Below, one piece after another: positions 49,124-58,517 of a stretch of 64,000 bases of DNA. Each line of letters begins with the position of its first letter. The stretch's first letter is position 1. Both the position numbers and the translations under genes were made by a program. The notes beneath the pieces were generated by a model. That model worked only from the letters and a program-made list of their open reading frames with translations, ran no database searches and was not told the DNA's origin. The stretch is from Paenibacillus zeisoli (GTDB lineage: Bacteria; Bacillota; Bacilli; Paenibacillales; Paenibacillaceae): positions 234 through 64,233 of the forward strand of contig NZ_RZNX01000003.1 of the NCBI RefSeq assembly GCF_003994465.1, read 5' to 3'.

Positions 49124-50764
49124 TTACTGATCCCGGAACTCGTTCGGAGTGAGCCCGTAATGCTTCTTGAACATCTTGCTGAAATACTGCGGATTCTGGT
49201 AGCCCAGCTCAGCGGTAATCTCATAGATTTTCTTATTGGTCTTCTTAAGCAAATACAGCGCATGCTCCATTCTCATCCGGATAATATAATCGCCCAGGCT
49301 CTCTCCTGTCTCCGCCTTGTATATTTTGGACAAGTAGACAGGATGCAGGTACACCTTGTCCGCAATCGTCTTGACTGACGTATCCTGGCCAAGGTCACTG
49401 GATACCAGCTCCTGAACCTCCTTGATAATATAACTCCGGGTGTAGTGATCGCTTGCGGACAGCTCTGCCTTGAATTTCTCCAGCATGCCAATGGACCAGG
49501 CTCGCAGCTTATCCAGCGACAGGATCATGCTCTGATCGTGCAGAAGATCGAATCCGGATTGATCGATCTGGTAGACGAACTGTCCCTGCTTATGGGCGAT
49601 GTACATGAAAGCGTTAGTTACGGACAGGTACACCTCATACAGATGTTCCCTCGAATACCTCGTCTTCTCCAGGTCCGCGAACACGTCACTGACCTTCTGC
49701 CGGGCAGCCTCCCACTGCTTGGACTCCAGTAAATGAATCAAAGTTGGCGGTTTGTACAGCATTTCAAGCGATTTAACCGGGGCATTCGAGCCGACGGGAA
49801 GATCCTCCATGAACAGAATCGAGCCCTGTTCCTCCAAACCAGAGACAATAAATGTACTGAGCCCTGCCCGGTAAGCCGCTGAGACCTCGTCCGGGAAGGA
49901 GAACCAGCCTGTAATTACCGTGGAGATATCCCCTTTCAGGTAATTACTGACCTGCTTGCGGAACTGGCCGGCCAGCTCCTGAAGCTTGCTTCGGCGCTGC
50001 TGTTCGAAATCTACCGCCAGCTCCATACTAGTCTGATAGGAGGATTGGAGCGACAGCAGAATGACCATACATTCATGAGGAGCCTTACTGTGCCATACTT
50101 CAAAGGCCTCCGCAAAAATCTCCTCCGCAATATTGCCCACGGCAAACTCGATCAAAGTAGAAGAGTGATGATCATAGTGGGCAAATTGATGCCCGAGCTG
50201 TACAAGCAGCATCACCACAGGTTCATCTACATTCACTCTAATTCCATACTGCTGAAGCTTCTCGCTGATGGTCTGCTTGGACCAGGTCCTTCCAAGGAGC
50301 AGATCATGCATAAGATTTGAGCGAAGCACACCCGATTCCGACTTCATCGTGTAGAGCATCTGGTTATATTTATCGGATGCTTCCCACTCCTCTTTCAGCG
50401 ATTCAATCATACTGGACAAGCTAGCGATGAATTCTTCATCATCCACAGGCTTCAGGATATAGTCAGAGGCCTGCAGCTGAATCGCCTTCTTGGCGTACTC
50501 AAAGTCCGAATATCCGGTAAGCAGCATGGAGCGGATGTGCGGCCATTCCTGATTAATCGCCTCGATCAGGCTTAGCCCGTCGACTTCCGGCATTCGAATA
50601 TCCGAGACTACAATATCAACGGATTGCTCCCTCAAGATAGATAAGGCTTCCGCAGCCGAGCTTGCCTGGTATACCTGCTTGACCCCCAGCTCCTGCCACG
50701 GAATGGTCGCCGCAAGACTTTCCGTAACATACGATTCATCATCCACCAACAGAACTTCAATCAT
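49124..50764 (-). CDS. AraC-type response regulator (YesN family)
   Basis: 546 residues. Receiver domain (1-120) with LLVDDE, Asp in DIVVSDIRMPEVDG and Lys in DYILKPVDD; long helical middle; C-terminal AraC DNA-binding domain (about 440-546) with ADKVYLHPVYLSKIYKAETGE and AELGYQNPQYFSKMFKKHYG. Pairs with the YesM-like kinase, whose stop overlaps its start (ATGA). Likely activates the two promoters with GGTTGCAA boxes just downstream. Confidence 0.94.
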   Translation of the reverse strand: MIEVLLVDDESYVTESLAATIPWQELGVKQVYQASSAAEALSILREQSVDIVVSDIRMPEVDGLSLIEAINQEWPHIRSMLLTGYSDFEYAKKAIQLQASDYILKPVDDEEFIASLSSMIESLKEEWEASDKYNQMLYTMKSESGVLRSNLMHDLLLGRTWSKQTISEKLQQYGIRVNVDEPVVMLLVQLGHQFAHYDHHSSTLIEFAVGNIAEEIFAEAFEVWHSKAPHECMVILLSLQSSYQTSMELAVDFEQQRRSKLQELAGQFRKQVSNYLKGDISTVITGWFSFPDEVSAAYRAGLSTFIVSGLEEQGSILFMEDLPVGSNAPVKSLEMLYKPPTLIHLLESKQWEAARQKVSDVFADLEKTRYSREHLYEVYLSVTNAFMYIAHKQGQFVYQIDQSGFDLLHDQSMILSLDKLRAWSIGMLEKFKAELSASDHYTRSYIIKEVQELVSSDLGQDTSVKTIADKVYLHPVYLSKIYKAETGESLGDYIIRMRMEHALYLLKKTNKKIYEITAELGYQNPQYFSKMFKKHYGLTPNEFRDQ

Positions 50765-52518
50765 GTAAGCTCCCCCTTGTTGTTCTTATCTTCAAGCTCA
50801 TTCGGCCAGTGCAGCGTGACCTTGACACCGCCCATCTGAGACGGGGAGAAGCGCAGTCCGGCAGAATCCCCATAACGAATCTGCATTCGCTGCTGCACAT
50901 TCCACAATCCGCAGCCCATCTCCTGATCCATAGGGACATCCAAGCTCATCTGCAGCTCCTCCATAGCTTCCAAGGTCATTCCTTTGCCGCTGTCCTCCAC
51001 GACGACGCACGTCTCATGCTCATGCAGCTCGCTGTAGATTCGCACCTGTCCCCCGCCCGAACCCGACTCAATCCCGTGCAGAACTGCATTCTCTACCAGA
51101 GGCTGCACCACCAGCAGAGGGACTTCCCATTTCAGCATCCGAGCAGGAATATCAATGGAGAATTCAAGCTTCGGCTTGCGCATCTTCTGGATTTCGAGAT
51201 AGTTCCTGACAAAGCCGAGTTCCTCCTCCAGCGGCACAACATCCCTTTCCTGCCTGGTAGTATAACGGTAGTAGCTCGATAAATTCTGAGACATGGCTAC
51301 CACCGCCTGCATGTTCTGCAGCTTGGCCATGCTGGAAATGAACGAGAAGCAGTTATAGAAGAAATGGGGATTGATCTGCGACTGCAGCTGCTTGAGCCGG
51401 GCCTCTCTTACATGGATTCGTTCCATATATACATTTTCGAACAGCTCCTGAATCTGTGCCACCATCAGGTTGAACCTTTTGAATACAAAGCTGAACTCGT
51501 TATTCCCTTTGCCCTCAAGCCTTACGGAATAATCCCCGTTCTTAAGCTTGCTGAATGCAAGTACCAGCTTCTTCACCGGTACCTGAACCTGGGCATACAG
51601 CATATAAGCTGCCAGACAGCTCATTAGCAGCAATGAACCGACAGCGAAGTAGAACAAGCGGTTGGACTTCTCAATCGGCGCAACAATATCCTTCAGCGGC
51701 ATATAATCAACCAGATACCAGCCTGTTGTCGCGGAAGAGACGATATTGACCATATAATCTTCTCCCCGAAGCTCCACAGTCCGGTTCTCCACGTCTTCGA
51801 GCGGCTGATCCCTCAAGGAATTCATTAATTCCTGCGTCAGGGACCGGTTCGCCGTCCGATTGTAAATAATCCCTACATCCTTCTTGTAATACACAGGGTC
51901 TCTGCGGCTGTCGCTCTTGAATTTATCCAGCATATCCTGAATGTTACGGCTGTCGAACCGAACTTCAATAATCAGATTGGCATCCTCCGGGTGGTTGAAG
52001 GAGGAATAAGGATAAGCTGTAATCAGGGAAAAGGTGAAATGTTCATTCTCGCCTGCATCCTCCCGTGTAACCTGCCACCCCGGCTTCATCCGTCTCTTCA
52101 GATCCGCATCGTTATAGACTCGGATATCGTTATCGGATACCACCCTCCCGAGCGAGGGGGAGTAGATGAACAGCTTGGTTTTCCAATTGGAGGAACTCTC
52201 CTGAATATTCAGCTTGGTCTCAATTCGCTTCACCAGGTTAATGAAATCAAGATTGAAGTACTCACTGTTCAGGAAGATGTCCTTGAATCCAAAAATATCC
52301 GGGTCCTGGATCATCAAATTCGGCCACAGGGAGAACAGATCAATGTTGGAATTCACCTGAGACTGGAAGAAGTCCAGTTGACTCGAATTGGATTTGTTGA
52401 GCTCCTTGCCAAGCACCTCTGTACTGGTGCGGTTGGAATAGAAGTAGAGTATGATAATCGGGATCAGCATCACGATAAGTAAAATAGCCATTTTGCGAAA
52501 TAGCGTTAATTTGGGCAC
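50761..52518 (-). CDS. YesM-type sensor histidine kinase
   Basis: About 585 residues. Two membrane segments (about 10-30 and 285-305) flanking an extracellular dCache-like domain, HAMP (about 305-360), His_kinase domain with QINPHFFYNCFSFI and an ATPase domain with PLVENAVLHGIE and DSGKGM. Senses sugars outside the cell or through the binding protein. Start GTG 52518 or 52527; both sit near TAAGGTG. First gene of the galactan cluster. Confidence 0.92.
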   Translation of the reverse strand: MPKLTLFRKMAILLIVMLIPIIILYFYSNRTSTEVLGKELNKSNSSQLDFFQSQVNSNIDLFSLWPNLMIQDPDIFGFKDIFLNSEYFNLDFINLVKRIETKLNIQESSSNWKTKLFIYSPSLGRVVSDNDIRVYNDADLKRRMKPGWQVTREDAGENEHFTFSLITAYPYSSFNHPEDANLIIEVRFDSRNIQDMLDKFKSDSRRDPVYYKKDVGIIYNRTANRSLTQELMNSLRDQPLEDVENRTVELRGEDYMVNIVSSATTGWYLVDYMPLKDIVAPIEKSNRLFYFAVGSLLLMSCLAAYMLYAQVQVPVKKLVLAFSKLKNGDYSVRLEGKGNNEFSFVFKRFNLMVAQIQELFENVYMERIHVREARLKQLQSQINPHFFYNCFSFISSMAKLQNMQAVVAMSQNLSSYYRYTTRQERDVVPLEEELGFVRNYLEIQKMRKPKLEFSIDIPARMLKWEVPLLVVQPLVENAVLHGIESGSGGGQVRIYSELHEHETCVVVEDSGKGMTLEAMEELQMSLDVPMDQEMGCGLWNVQQRMQIRYGDSAGLRFSPSQMGGVKVTLHWPNELEDKNNKGELT

Positions 52519-52732
52519 AAGCTTCACACCTTACTTCTATAGAATTAATCGGCTGCCTGCCGCTTATCATCATCCGCTCCGCGACATCACTGAAAGCGGT
52601 ATCACTCTCGAATGGATTCTCCTATTATACCTTTTTGTCTATCTCTCTTCATTCTAAAAAATTATACAAACCACACCTAGTATCGATTGTTAATATTTCT
52701 GCTCTTTTGGAAAGGGATTTCCTTTCTGGCAA

Positions 52733-52767
52733 ATAAAAAAAAGGAACCGGACATGAGTCCAGTTCCT
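52733..52767 (-). terminator. Intrinsic terminator
   Basis: AGGAACCGGAC (52742-52752), ATGA, GTCCAGTTCCT (52757-52767); T8 on the minus strand. Ends the EamA gene. Confidence 0.88.
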
Positions 52768-52781
52768 GTTCGCCTTACTAT

Positions 52782-53654
52782 TCAAGCGCCTAACTTGCCG
52801 GCTGGCGCAGCCGCTTGGGACTTTCCATTAACCAGCCATATTCCGAGCAGGACCAGCGCAATGCCCACTACCATGAACCCGGTCAGACTTTCGTGCAGCA
52901 CCAGACAGCCGGAGATCACACCGACCACGGGAACCAGCAGCAGAGAGATCGACGCTTTGCTTGCTTCCACTTTAGATAAAATGTATGACCACATGACGAA
53001 AGCCAGCGCTGATCCGATCACGCCCGCAAAACCGACGTATACCACGGGCATGAGGCCCCAATGACTCGTTCCATGCTCGAAGATGAAGGAATACAGCAGC
53101 AGCCCCACAGCTCCGAATACCATCTGCCAGGTCGTGAACTGGAGCATGTCACAGCGGGCCAGCTTTCGCTTGATAATCAAATTCGAGATGGCCCAGGACA
53201 GCCCGGAAGACAGCGCGAGCAGCATGGCGCCTGTAGTCCCGCCGAAATGGGCATCCATAGCAATGAACAACCCAATAATTCCTACAACAATCCCGACAAG
53301 CTTCCGCAGCTTAAGCTGTTCGCCTGGAAGCCAATAATGGGCCATCAAGGTGAGCCAGAGCGGCATGCTGTAGGTTAACACAGAGGTTAGACCTGCGCTG
53401 AGATCAACAAGAGACAGCTGGATTGCAAGGTTGAAGTACATCGTCTGCAGAATGCCGCAGATGATATACCAGAACATGTCCTTCCCGCGCGGAAGCGGCA
53501 CCTTCCTGAAATAACATACGACGAGCAGCACCAGCGCACCAAGGGCGAACCGGTAGCCGGCGAATAATACGGGCGGAAACACACCGTTCGCAAGTTTCAT
53601 AAATACCCAGTTAAATCCCCAGATCAGACATAATAATCCTATCAAAATATTCAC
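52782..53654 (-). CDS. EamA/DMT-family exporter
   Basis: About 290 residues, ten membrane segments, two EamA halves (CLIWGFNWVFMKLANGVFPPVLFAGYRFALGALVLL; SSGLSWAISNLIIKRKL). GTG 53654 is preferred (AGAGGTG 9 bases upstream); GTG 53666 lies inside that site. Its leader contains copy B of the palindromic element. Substrate unknown. Confidence 0.9.
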   Translation of the reverse strand: MNILIGLLCLIWGFNWVFMKLANGVFPPVLFAGYRFALGALVLLVVCYFRKVPLPRGKDMFWYIICGILQTMYFNLAIQLSLVDLSAGLTSVLTYSMPLWLTLMAHYWLPGEQLKLRKLVGIVVGIIGLFIAMDAHFGGTTGAMLLALSSGLSWAISNLIIKRKLARCDMLQFTTWQMVFGAVGLLLYSFIFEHGTSHWGLMPVVYVGFAGVIGSALAFVMWSYILSKVEASKASISLLLVPVVGVISGCLVLHESLTGFMVVGIALVLLGIWLVNGKSQAAAPAGKLGA

Positions 53655-53676
53655 GCTAACCCACACCTCTGATTGC

Positions 53677-53803
53677 TATAAGTTGAACTATTAAGTTACA
53701 CATTAGGCAGCCGTGTGAAATATTCTTAAGGGTCGCTGTTGCTCCCAGATTCCAGAATCATTTCACACTCTTGCCTATGGGTAACTCTTAAGTTCAACTT
53801 ATA
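53677..53803. repeat. Palindromic ~127-bp element, copy B
   Basis: TATAAGTTGAACTATTAAG at the left end is answered by CTTAAGTTCAACTTATA at the right, with further paired blocks (GTTAC/GTAAC, TAGGCA/TGCC, GTGTGAAAT/ATTTCACAC) toward the middle. TA dinucleotides flank both ends. Homologous to copy A at 14591-14719. It occupies the 5' leader of the EamA gene. Confidence 0.8.
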
Positions 53804-53823
53804 AAAGTTACACTAAGCTGTCT

Positions 53824-53851
53824 ATTATATCAGAGCTGCTCTTTCAATCAA
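53824..53851 (-). promoter_or_regulatory. EamA gene promoter
   Basis: Minus strand TTGATT (53846-53851), 16-bp spacer, TATAAT (53824-53829). The -35 overlaps the last codons of the upstream lacI-type gene. Confidence 0.65.
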
Positions 53852-54848
53852 GCGCCCGTACGGTCTGCCTTTCCACAATATGGTGCTGGGCAATTGAATT
53901 CTGCGATATCTTGCCCGTCTCAATCATATCAATGAGCTTCTCGCAAGCGTTGCTCCCCATCTCATTTAGAGGCTGATTCACCGTGGTTAATGGAGGAACG
54001 ACCATCTCCGCCAGCTCGACGTTATCGTATCCAATTACTGACAATTCATCCGGTACGCGAATTCCCCGCCGCGCGGCCACCGAGAGTACGCCAATGGCCA
54101 TCTCGTCACTGGCTGCGAACACGGCTGTGAAATCCAGAGAGCGCTTGAGCAGTTCCTCCATAGCGGAACAACCGCTGGCAAAACCGAAGTCTCCATAAGC
54201 AATATACTCTTCCATACAAGGAATACCGTGGTCTTTGAGCGCCTTCATATACCCTTCAACTCTCGGTACCCCGGCAATCGGATCACCCTTCGTCCCTCCG
54301 ATCATTGCGATTCGCTTATGTCCTTTATGTATGAGATACTCAGTTGCCTCATAAGCTGCTACTCTATCATCTACTTTGACATAGGGCACCCCAGGATAAT
54401 TGGTCTCCGAAGAGACCAGAACGACAGGGATCTGTATAGCCTCGAGAACTTTATAGTATTCATCTTTAAGCAGCTCACTTGCGAAGACTATTCCATCGAC
54501 CTGCTTCTCTCTAAGCACCTGCAGACACTTGAGTGTCCGCTTTCCGTCCTCGTCCGTGTTGCAGACCACAACACTATAATTATGGTTATAAGCGAACTCT
54601 TCAATCCCATGAAGCAGCGCCGACGAGAAGGAGCTGGACACATTAGGGAAAAGCACGCCAATTGTTCGTGTACGCTTATTGATCAAGCCCCGGGCGATCA
54701 TGTTAGGCTGATAACCCATTTCTTCAATCGTCCGCAGCACCTTTTGCTTGGTTTTGTCCGAATATCCCGTCAGGTTATTGAGAACCCGGGATACCGTTGC
54801 TATGGATACATTGGCTTTCTTGGCCACATCTTTAATGGTTGGATTCAT
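53844..54848 (-). CDS. LacI-family regulator of the alpha-glucoside cluster
   Basis: 334 residues from ATG 54848 (AGAGGAATG upstream). HTH with TIKDVAKKANVSIATVSRVLNN, hinge YQPNMIARGLINKRTRTIGVLFP, and a periplasmic-binding-like sensor domain. Follows the GH13 gene and probably represses the sugar operon through the AAACG-type operators near 59.8-60.0 kb. Candidate extended -10 promoter (TGCTATAGA) near 54880. Confidence 0.93.
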   Translation of the reverse strand: MNPTIKDVAKKANVSIATVSRVLNNLTGYSDKTKQKVLRTIEEMGYQPNMIARGLINKRTRTIGVLFPNVSSSFSSALLHGIEEFAYNHNYSVVVCNTDEDGKRTLKCLQVLREKQVDGIVFASELLKDEYYKVLEAIQIPVVLVSSETNYPGVPYVKVDDRVAAYEATEYLIHKGHKRIAMIGGTKGDPIAGVPRVEGYMKALKDHGIPCMEEYIAYGDFGFASGCSAMEELLKRSLDFTAVFAASDEMAIGVLSVAARRGIRVPDELSVIGYDNVELAEMVVPPLTTVNQPLNEMGSNACEKLIDMIETGKISQNSIAQHHIVERQTVRALD

Positions 54849-54925
54849 GGATACACATTCCTCTTTATATCGAATCAAATTTGTCTATAGCATACCTCAT
54901 TCTGCCAAAATTCGGAATAGACTCG

Positions 54926-54949
54926 GCCCGCGAACTCTCGTTCACGGGC
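54926..54949. other. Stem-loop between GH13 and lacI-type genes
   Basis: GCCCGCGAAC (54926-54935), TCTC, GTTCACGGGC (54940-54949). No T-run follows on either strand, so it is more likely an mRNA stability element than a full terminator. Confidence 0.5.
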
Positions 54950-55001
54950 TGCTGTCAACTCGATCTATTTTGTCAAACTATTAATTTCAGAATCATCATG
55001 A

Positions 55002-56684
55002 TCACTGGAGTTTGTAGACTCTAGCCTCATATGGGCGAAGGTTCATGTGCCTTAAACTGTGTTCTGCCGGAATCTCATAGTTGCTGATGAGCAGCTCCTG
55101 TCCGGAGAAGTGGATCGAATCTGGCAGCACGAATTCTGCCGGAGCCTCGAAGAAGTTCAGCACCACCAGCAGCTTCTCTTCCCCTAGTGAACGCAAGTAA
55201 GCATAGATTTGATCATCTTCTTCTCTCAGAATCTGATAGTCGCCATATACAATGATGTCATGCTGCTTACGAAGCTCTATCAATCTTTTATAGTAATGGA
55301 AAATGGAATTCGGATCCGCTACCGCCTGATCCGCATTAATCTCTTTGTAGTTAGGATTGATCGGCAGCCACGGAGTCCCGGTGGTGAATCCCGCCTGAGG
55401 TCCGCTGTTCCACTGCATCGGAGTACGGGCATTGTCTCTGCCTTTGCTGTAGATCGATTCCATGATCGTCTTCTCATCCCGGCCGGCAGCCGTATACTCC
55501 TTATGCATATTCAGAATTTCAATATCCTTGTAATCTTCAATCGACTCAAAGCGCACATTAGTCATTCCAAGCTCTTCGCCCTGGTAAATGTAAGGCGTCC
55601 CCTGCAGCGTATGAAGCAGCGTTGCCAGCATTTTGCCGGATACATTACGGAGCTCCGGAGAGGAATCATTTCCGAACCGGGATACCATCCGCGGCTGATC
55701 ATGATTGTTCAGATACAGACTGTTCCAGCCGTTGCCCTGGAGCGCGGTCTGCCATTTGCTAACCACCCGTTTGAAATCTGCGAGAGTCCATGGAGTCACA
55801 TCCCACTTGCCGCTCGGGCCGCTGTCAATCCCCATCAATTCAAATTGGAAGACCATGTTCAGCTCGCCGCGATCCTTGCCGACGAACAGCGCCGCATCTT
55901 CAGGCGTCACTTCCACGGTCTCTCCCACGGTCATCACATCGTATTTGGACAGCACCTCACGGTTCATTTCCTGCAGAAATTCGTGAATGCGCGGTCCGTT
56001 CACAAAGCTCTTGCCGCCGAATTGATACTGACCTTCCGGACCTTCCGCATCCAGCAGCTGCTGCTCTTTGGAGATCAGGTTGATGACATCCATCCGGAAC
56101 CCGTCAATCCCCTTATCGAGCCACCAGGTCATCATATCGTATACTTCCTGGCGAACCTTCGGGTTCTCCCAGTTCAGATCGGGCTGCTTGCGGGAGAATA
56201 GATGAAGGAAATACTCATCCGTATTCTTGTCATATTCCCAAGCCGAACCGCTGAAGAACGATCCCCAGTTGTTCGGCTCCCTGCCATCCTTGCCCGGACG
56301 CCAAATATAATAATCACGGTAAGGATTATCCTTGGACTTACGGGATTCGACGAACCACTGATGCTCGTCTGAGGAATGGTTGACCACCAAATCCATGATG
56401 AGCTTCATCCCCCGTTCATGCAGTCCCTGAAGCAGCTCCTCCCAGTCTTCAATCGTTCCGAATTCATCCATGATCGCCTGATAGTTGCTGATATCATAGC
56501 CATTGTCATCATTCGGAGATTCATACACCGGGGATAGCCATACTACGTCCACTCCCAGCGTCTTCAGGTAATCCAGCCTTGAGATGATGCCCTGTAGATC
56601 CCCTATACCGTCTCCGTTGCTGTCCATAAAGCTTCGGGGGTAGATTTGATACACTACGCTTTCTTTCCACCACTGTCTATCCAT
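55002..56684 (-). CDS. GH13 alpha-glucosidase, oligo-1,6-glucosidase type
   Basis: About 560 residues. DSNGDGIGDLQGI, DLVVNHSSDEHQWF, nucleophile in DGFRMDVINLISK, acid/base in VGETVEVTPED and NNHDQPR give the GH13_31 set. Val after the nucleophile Asp is associated with action on alpha-1,6 bonds (isomaltose, MalL-like). ATG 56684 is preferred over 56690 because AGGAG then sits 7 bases upstream. No signal peptide: cytoplasmic, acting on imported sugars. Follows the permease genes. Confidence 0.94.
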   Translation of the reverse strand: MDRQWWKESVVYQIYPRSFMDSNGDGIGDLQGIISRLDYLKTLGVDVVWLSPVYESPNDDNGYDISNYQAIMDEFGTIEDWEELLQGLHERGMKLIMDLVVNHSSDEHQWFVESRKSKDNPYRDYYIWRPGKDGREPNNWGSFFSGSAWEYDKNTDEYFLHLFSRKQPDLNWENPKVRQEVYDMMTWWLDKGIDGFRMDVINLISKEQQLLDAEGPEGQYQFGGKSFVNGPRIHEFLQEMNREVLSKYDVMTVGETVEVTPEDAALFVGKDRGELNMVFQFELMGIDSGPSGKWDVTPWTLADFKRVVSKWQTALQGNGWNSLYLNNHDQPRMVSRFGNDSSPELRNVSGKMLATLLHTLQGTPYIYQGEELGMTNVRFESIEDYKDIEILNMHKEYTAAGRDEKTIMESIYSKGRDNARTPMQWNSGPQAGFTTGTPWLPINPNYKEINADQAVADPNSIFHYYKRLIELRKQHDIIVYGDYQILREEDDQIYAYLRSLGEEKLLVVLNFFEAPAEFVLPDSIHFSGQELLISNYEIPAEHSLRHMNLRPYEARVYKLQ

Positions 56685-56763
56685 TTCCATTCTCCTCTTA
56701 TTGCGAATTTATATTTCTCTAAAGTAATAATCATGCTGACTTCTTGCCTGACTCACCAAAATC

Positions 56764-57585
56764 TTACTTGATGGCCCCTTGAGTAATCCCGTTAATGATC
56801 CACTTCTGAGCGAACAGATATACAATGACCATAGGCAGGAGTGCAAGCAGATATGACGCAAAGGCCAGGTTGAAATCCGTACTGAATTGTCCCTGGAATA
56901 CGTACTGAACCAGCGGAAGTGTATAGGATTCCGGGTCGCCCAGCAGGACCAATGGAAGCAGAAAGTCATTCCACGAGGACAAGCAGGACAGAATTCCGAT
57001 TGTGGCATTGATAGGCGCAAGCAGCGGGAAAATAATTCTCCAGAACGTTCCCCACGTCGTTGCTCCGTCCACGGTAGCTGCTTCTTCCAGTTCAAATGGG
57101 ATTGAACGGATATAACCCACATATACAAATACGTTAAACGCAAGTCCATACACAACATACAGAATAATTAACCCCACAATATTATTCATGTGGAAGGTCG
57201 TGGTCTGATTGACGACCGGAAGCATGATGATCTGGAACGGAATGAACATTGCACTAATGAAGTAGAAATACAGACCTTTGAAGAACTTCTTGTTCATATT
57301 GCGCGCAATGGCATAGGACACCATCGAGTTCGTCAGCAGAATGAACAGGACCGATATGATGGTAACAAGCGCGCTGTTCTTGAATGCGGTGAAGAAGTCG
57401 GTTGCCGCAATCGCATTCGCGAAATTCTCAAAGTGCAGCCCTGTCGGCAGGGCGAAGATGGAACGCGCCATCTCCTCCGGATTCTTCAGCGCGATGCTAA
57501 CGGTTAGGTACAGCGGGAACAAAATGAGCAGTGATCCCAGCGCAATGAGGGTAGTAATCGTCCAATTCGTAGATTTTCTCATCAC
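56764..57585 (-). CDS. Sugar ABC permease, MalG type
   Basis: 273 residues, six membrane segments, EAA loop EEAATVDGATTWGTFWRIIFPLLAP and WIINGITQGAIK at the end (CUT1). Start GTG 57585 overlaps the stop of the MalF-type gene. Carries alpha-glucosides with its partner. Confidence 0.93.
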   Translation of the reverse strand: MMRKSTNWTITTLIALGSLLILFPLYLTVSIALKNPEEMARSIFALPTGLHFENFANAIAATDFFTAFKNSALVTIISVLFILLTNSMVSYAIARNMNKKFFKGLYFYFISAMFIPFQIIMLPVVNQTTTFHMNNIVGLIILYVVYGLAFNVFVYVGYIRSIPFELEEAATVDGATTWGTFWRIIFPLLAPINATIGILSCLSSWNDFLLPLVLLGDPESYTLPLVQYVFQGQFSTDFNLAFASYLLALLPMVIVYLFAQKWIINGITQGAIK

Positions 57586-58448
57586 ATATCCATCTCCCGT
57601 TTTTGTAGAAATTTAAGCTGCAGCGCGGAGATCACGATAATCACGATGAAGTAAATGACTGCATTGGCCGATTGGTAAGCGAATTCCCCGCCCTGGAAGC
57701 CGCCGGTATAGATCAGGAGCGAGATCGATTGAGTCGCCCGGCCTGGTCCGCCGCCCGTTAAGGCCACGATCTGGTCAAATACCATCAAGGCCCCCTTCAT
57801 CGCAAGTACCATGTTAATGGTGAAGAATGAAGCAAGCAGCGGGAACGTGATACTCCAGAATTCTCTCCAGCGGCTGGCCCCATCAAGACTAGAAGCCTCG
57901 TACAAATCCTTGGAGATGGTCTGAAGCCCGGCAAGGTATAGAATCGTGTTGAAGGCAATGCCCTGCCATACGCCTACAATAACAATTCCGATCCAGGCCC
58001 AGTTCTCACTACCGAGGATGTTATCCGACAGAAATGCGCTGCCGATCTTCTCCCCGAATATAGGGAGCACATTCGCAAAGATATAGTTGAAGATAAAGCC
58101 CACAATAAGAACACTTAGAATGTTAGGCAGGAAATACACACCGCGGAAGAAGTTCTTGAATTTGATCTTTGCGTTGAGGCCAAGGGCAATGAGTAGACTG
58201 AGCACATTGATCAGTATGGTCACCACAATGGCGTATTTGAAAGTGAATAGATAAGAATTAAGCACGTTCTCATCCTTGAAGATGTTCGCGTAATTCTTGA
58301 AACCTACAAAGTCGAAGGTTTTACTAAATCCATCCCAGTTCGTGAAGGAGTAGTAGATCCCCTTGATCGCCGGGAACGTGTGAAAAGCGAAGAACAGCAC
58401 AAGAGCTGGTATGGTCATCAGATAATAGGCAATTCGGCGCTTAGCCAT
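57582..58448 (-). CDS. Sugar ABC permease, MalF type
   Basis: 288 residues, six membrane segments; EASSLDGASRWREFWSITFPLLASFF is the EAA loop and FDQIVALTGGGPGRATQSISLLIY the next conserved segment. GGGAGGACTCGAG precedes the ATG. Second gene of the sugar operon. Confidence 0.93.
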   Translation of the reverse strand: MAKRRIAYYLMTIPALVLFFAFHTFPAIKGIYYSFTNWDGFSKTFDFVGFKNYANIFKDENVLNSYLFTFKYAIVVTILINVLSLLIALGLNAKIKFKNFFRGVYFLPNILSVLIVGFIFNYIFANVLPIFGEKIGSAFLSDNILGSENWAWIGIVIVGVWQGIAFNTILYLAGLQTISKDLYEASSLDGASRWREFWSITFPLLASFFTINMVLAMKGALMVFDQIVALTGGGPGRATQSISLLIYTGGFQGGEFAYQSANAVIYFIVIIVISALQLKFLQKREMDM

Positions 58449-58517
58449 CTCGAGTCCTCCCTGACAAATACAGGAGAAAGGAACAGCTTCACCTTTCTCC
58501 CGTCTTGTTATGCTTGA

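Noticed and set aside
54926-54949. Terminator between the GH13 and lacI-type genes
   Set aside because: Good stem but no T-run on either strand; kept only as a stem-loop.
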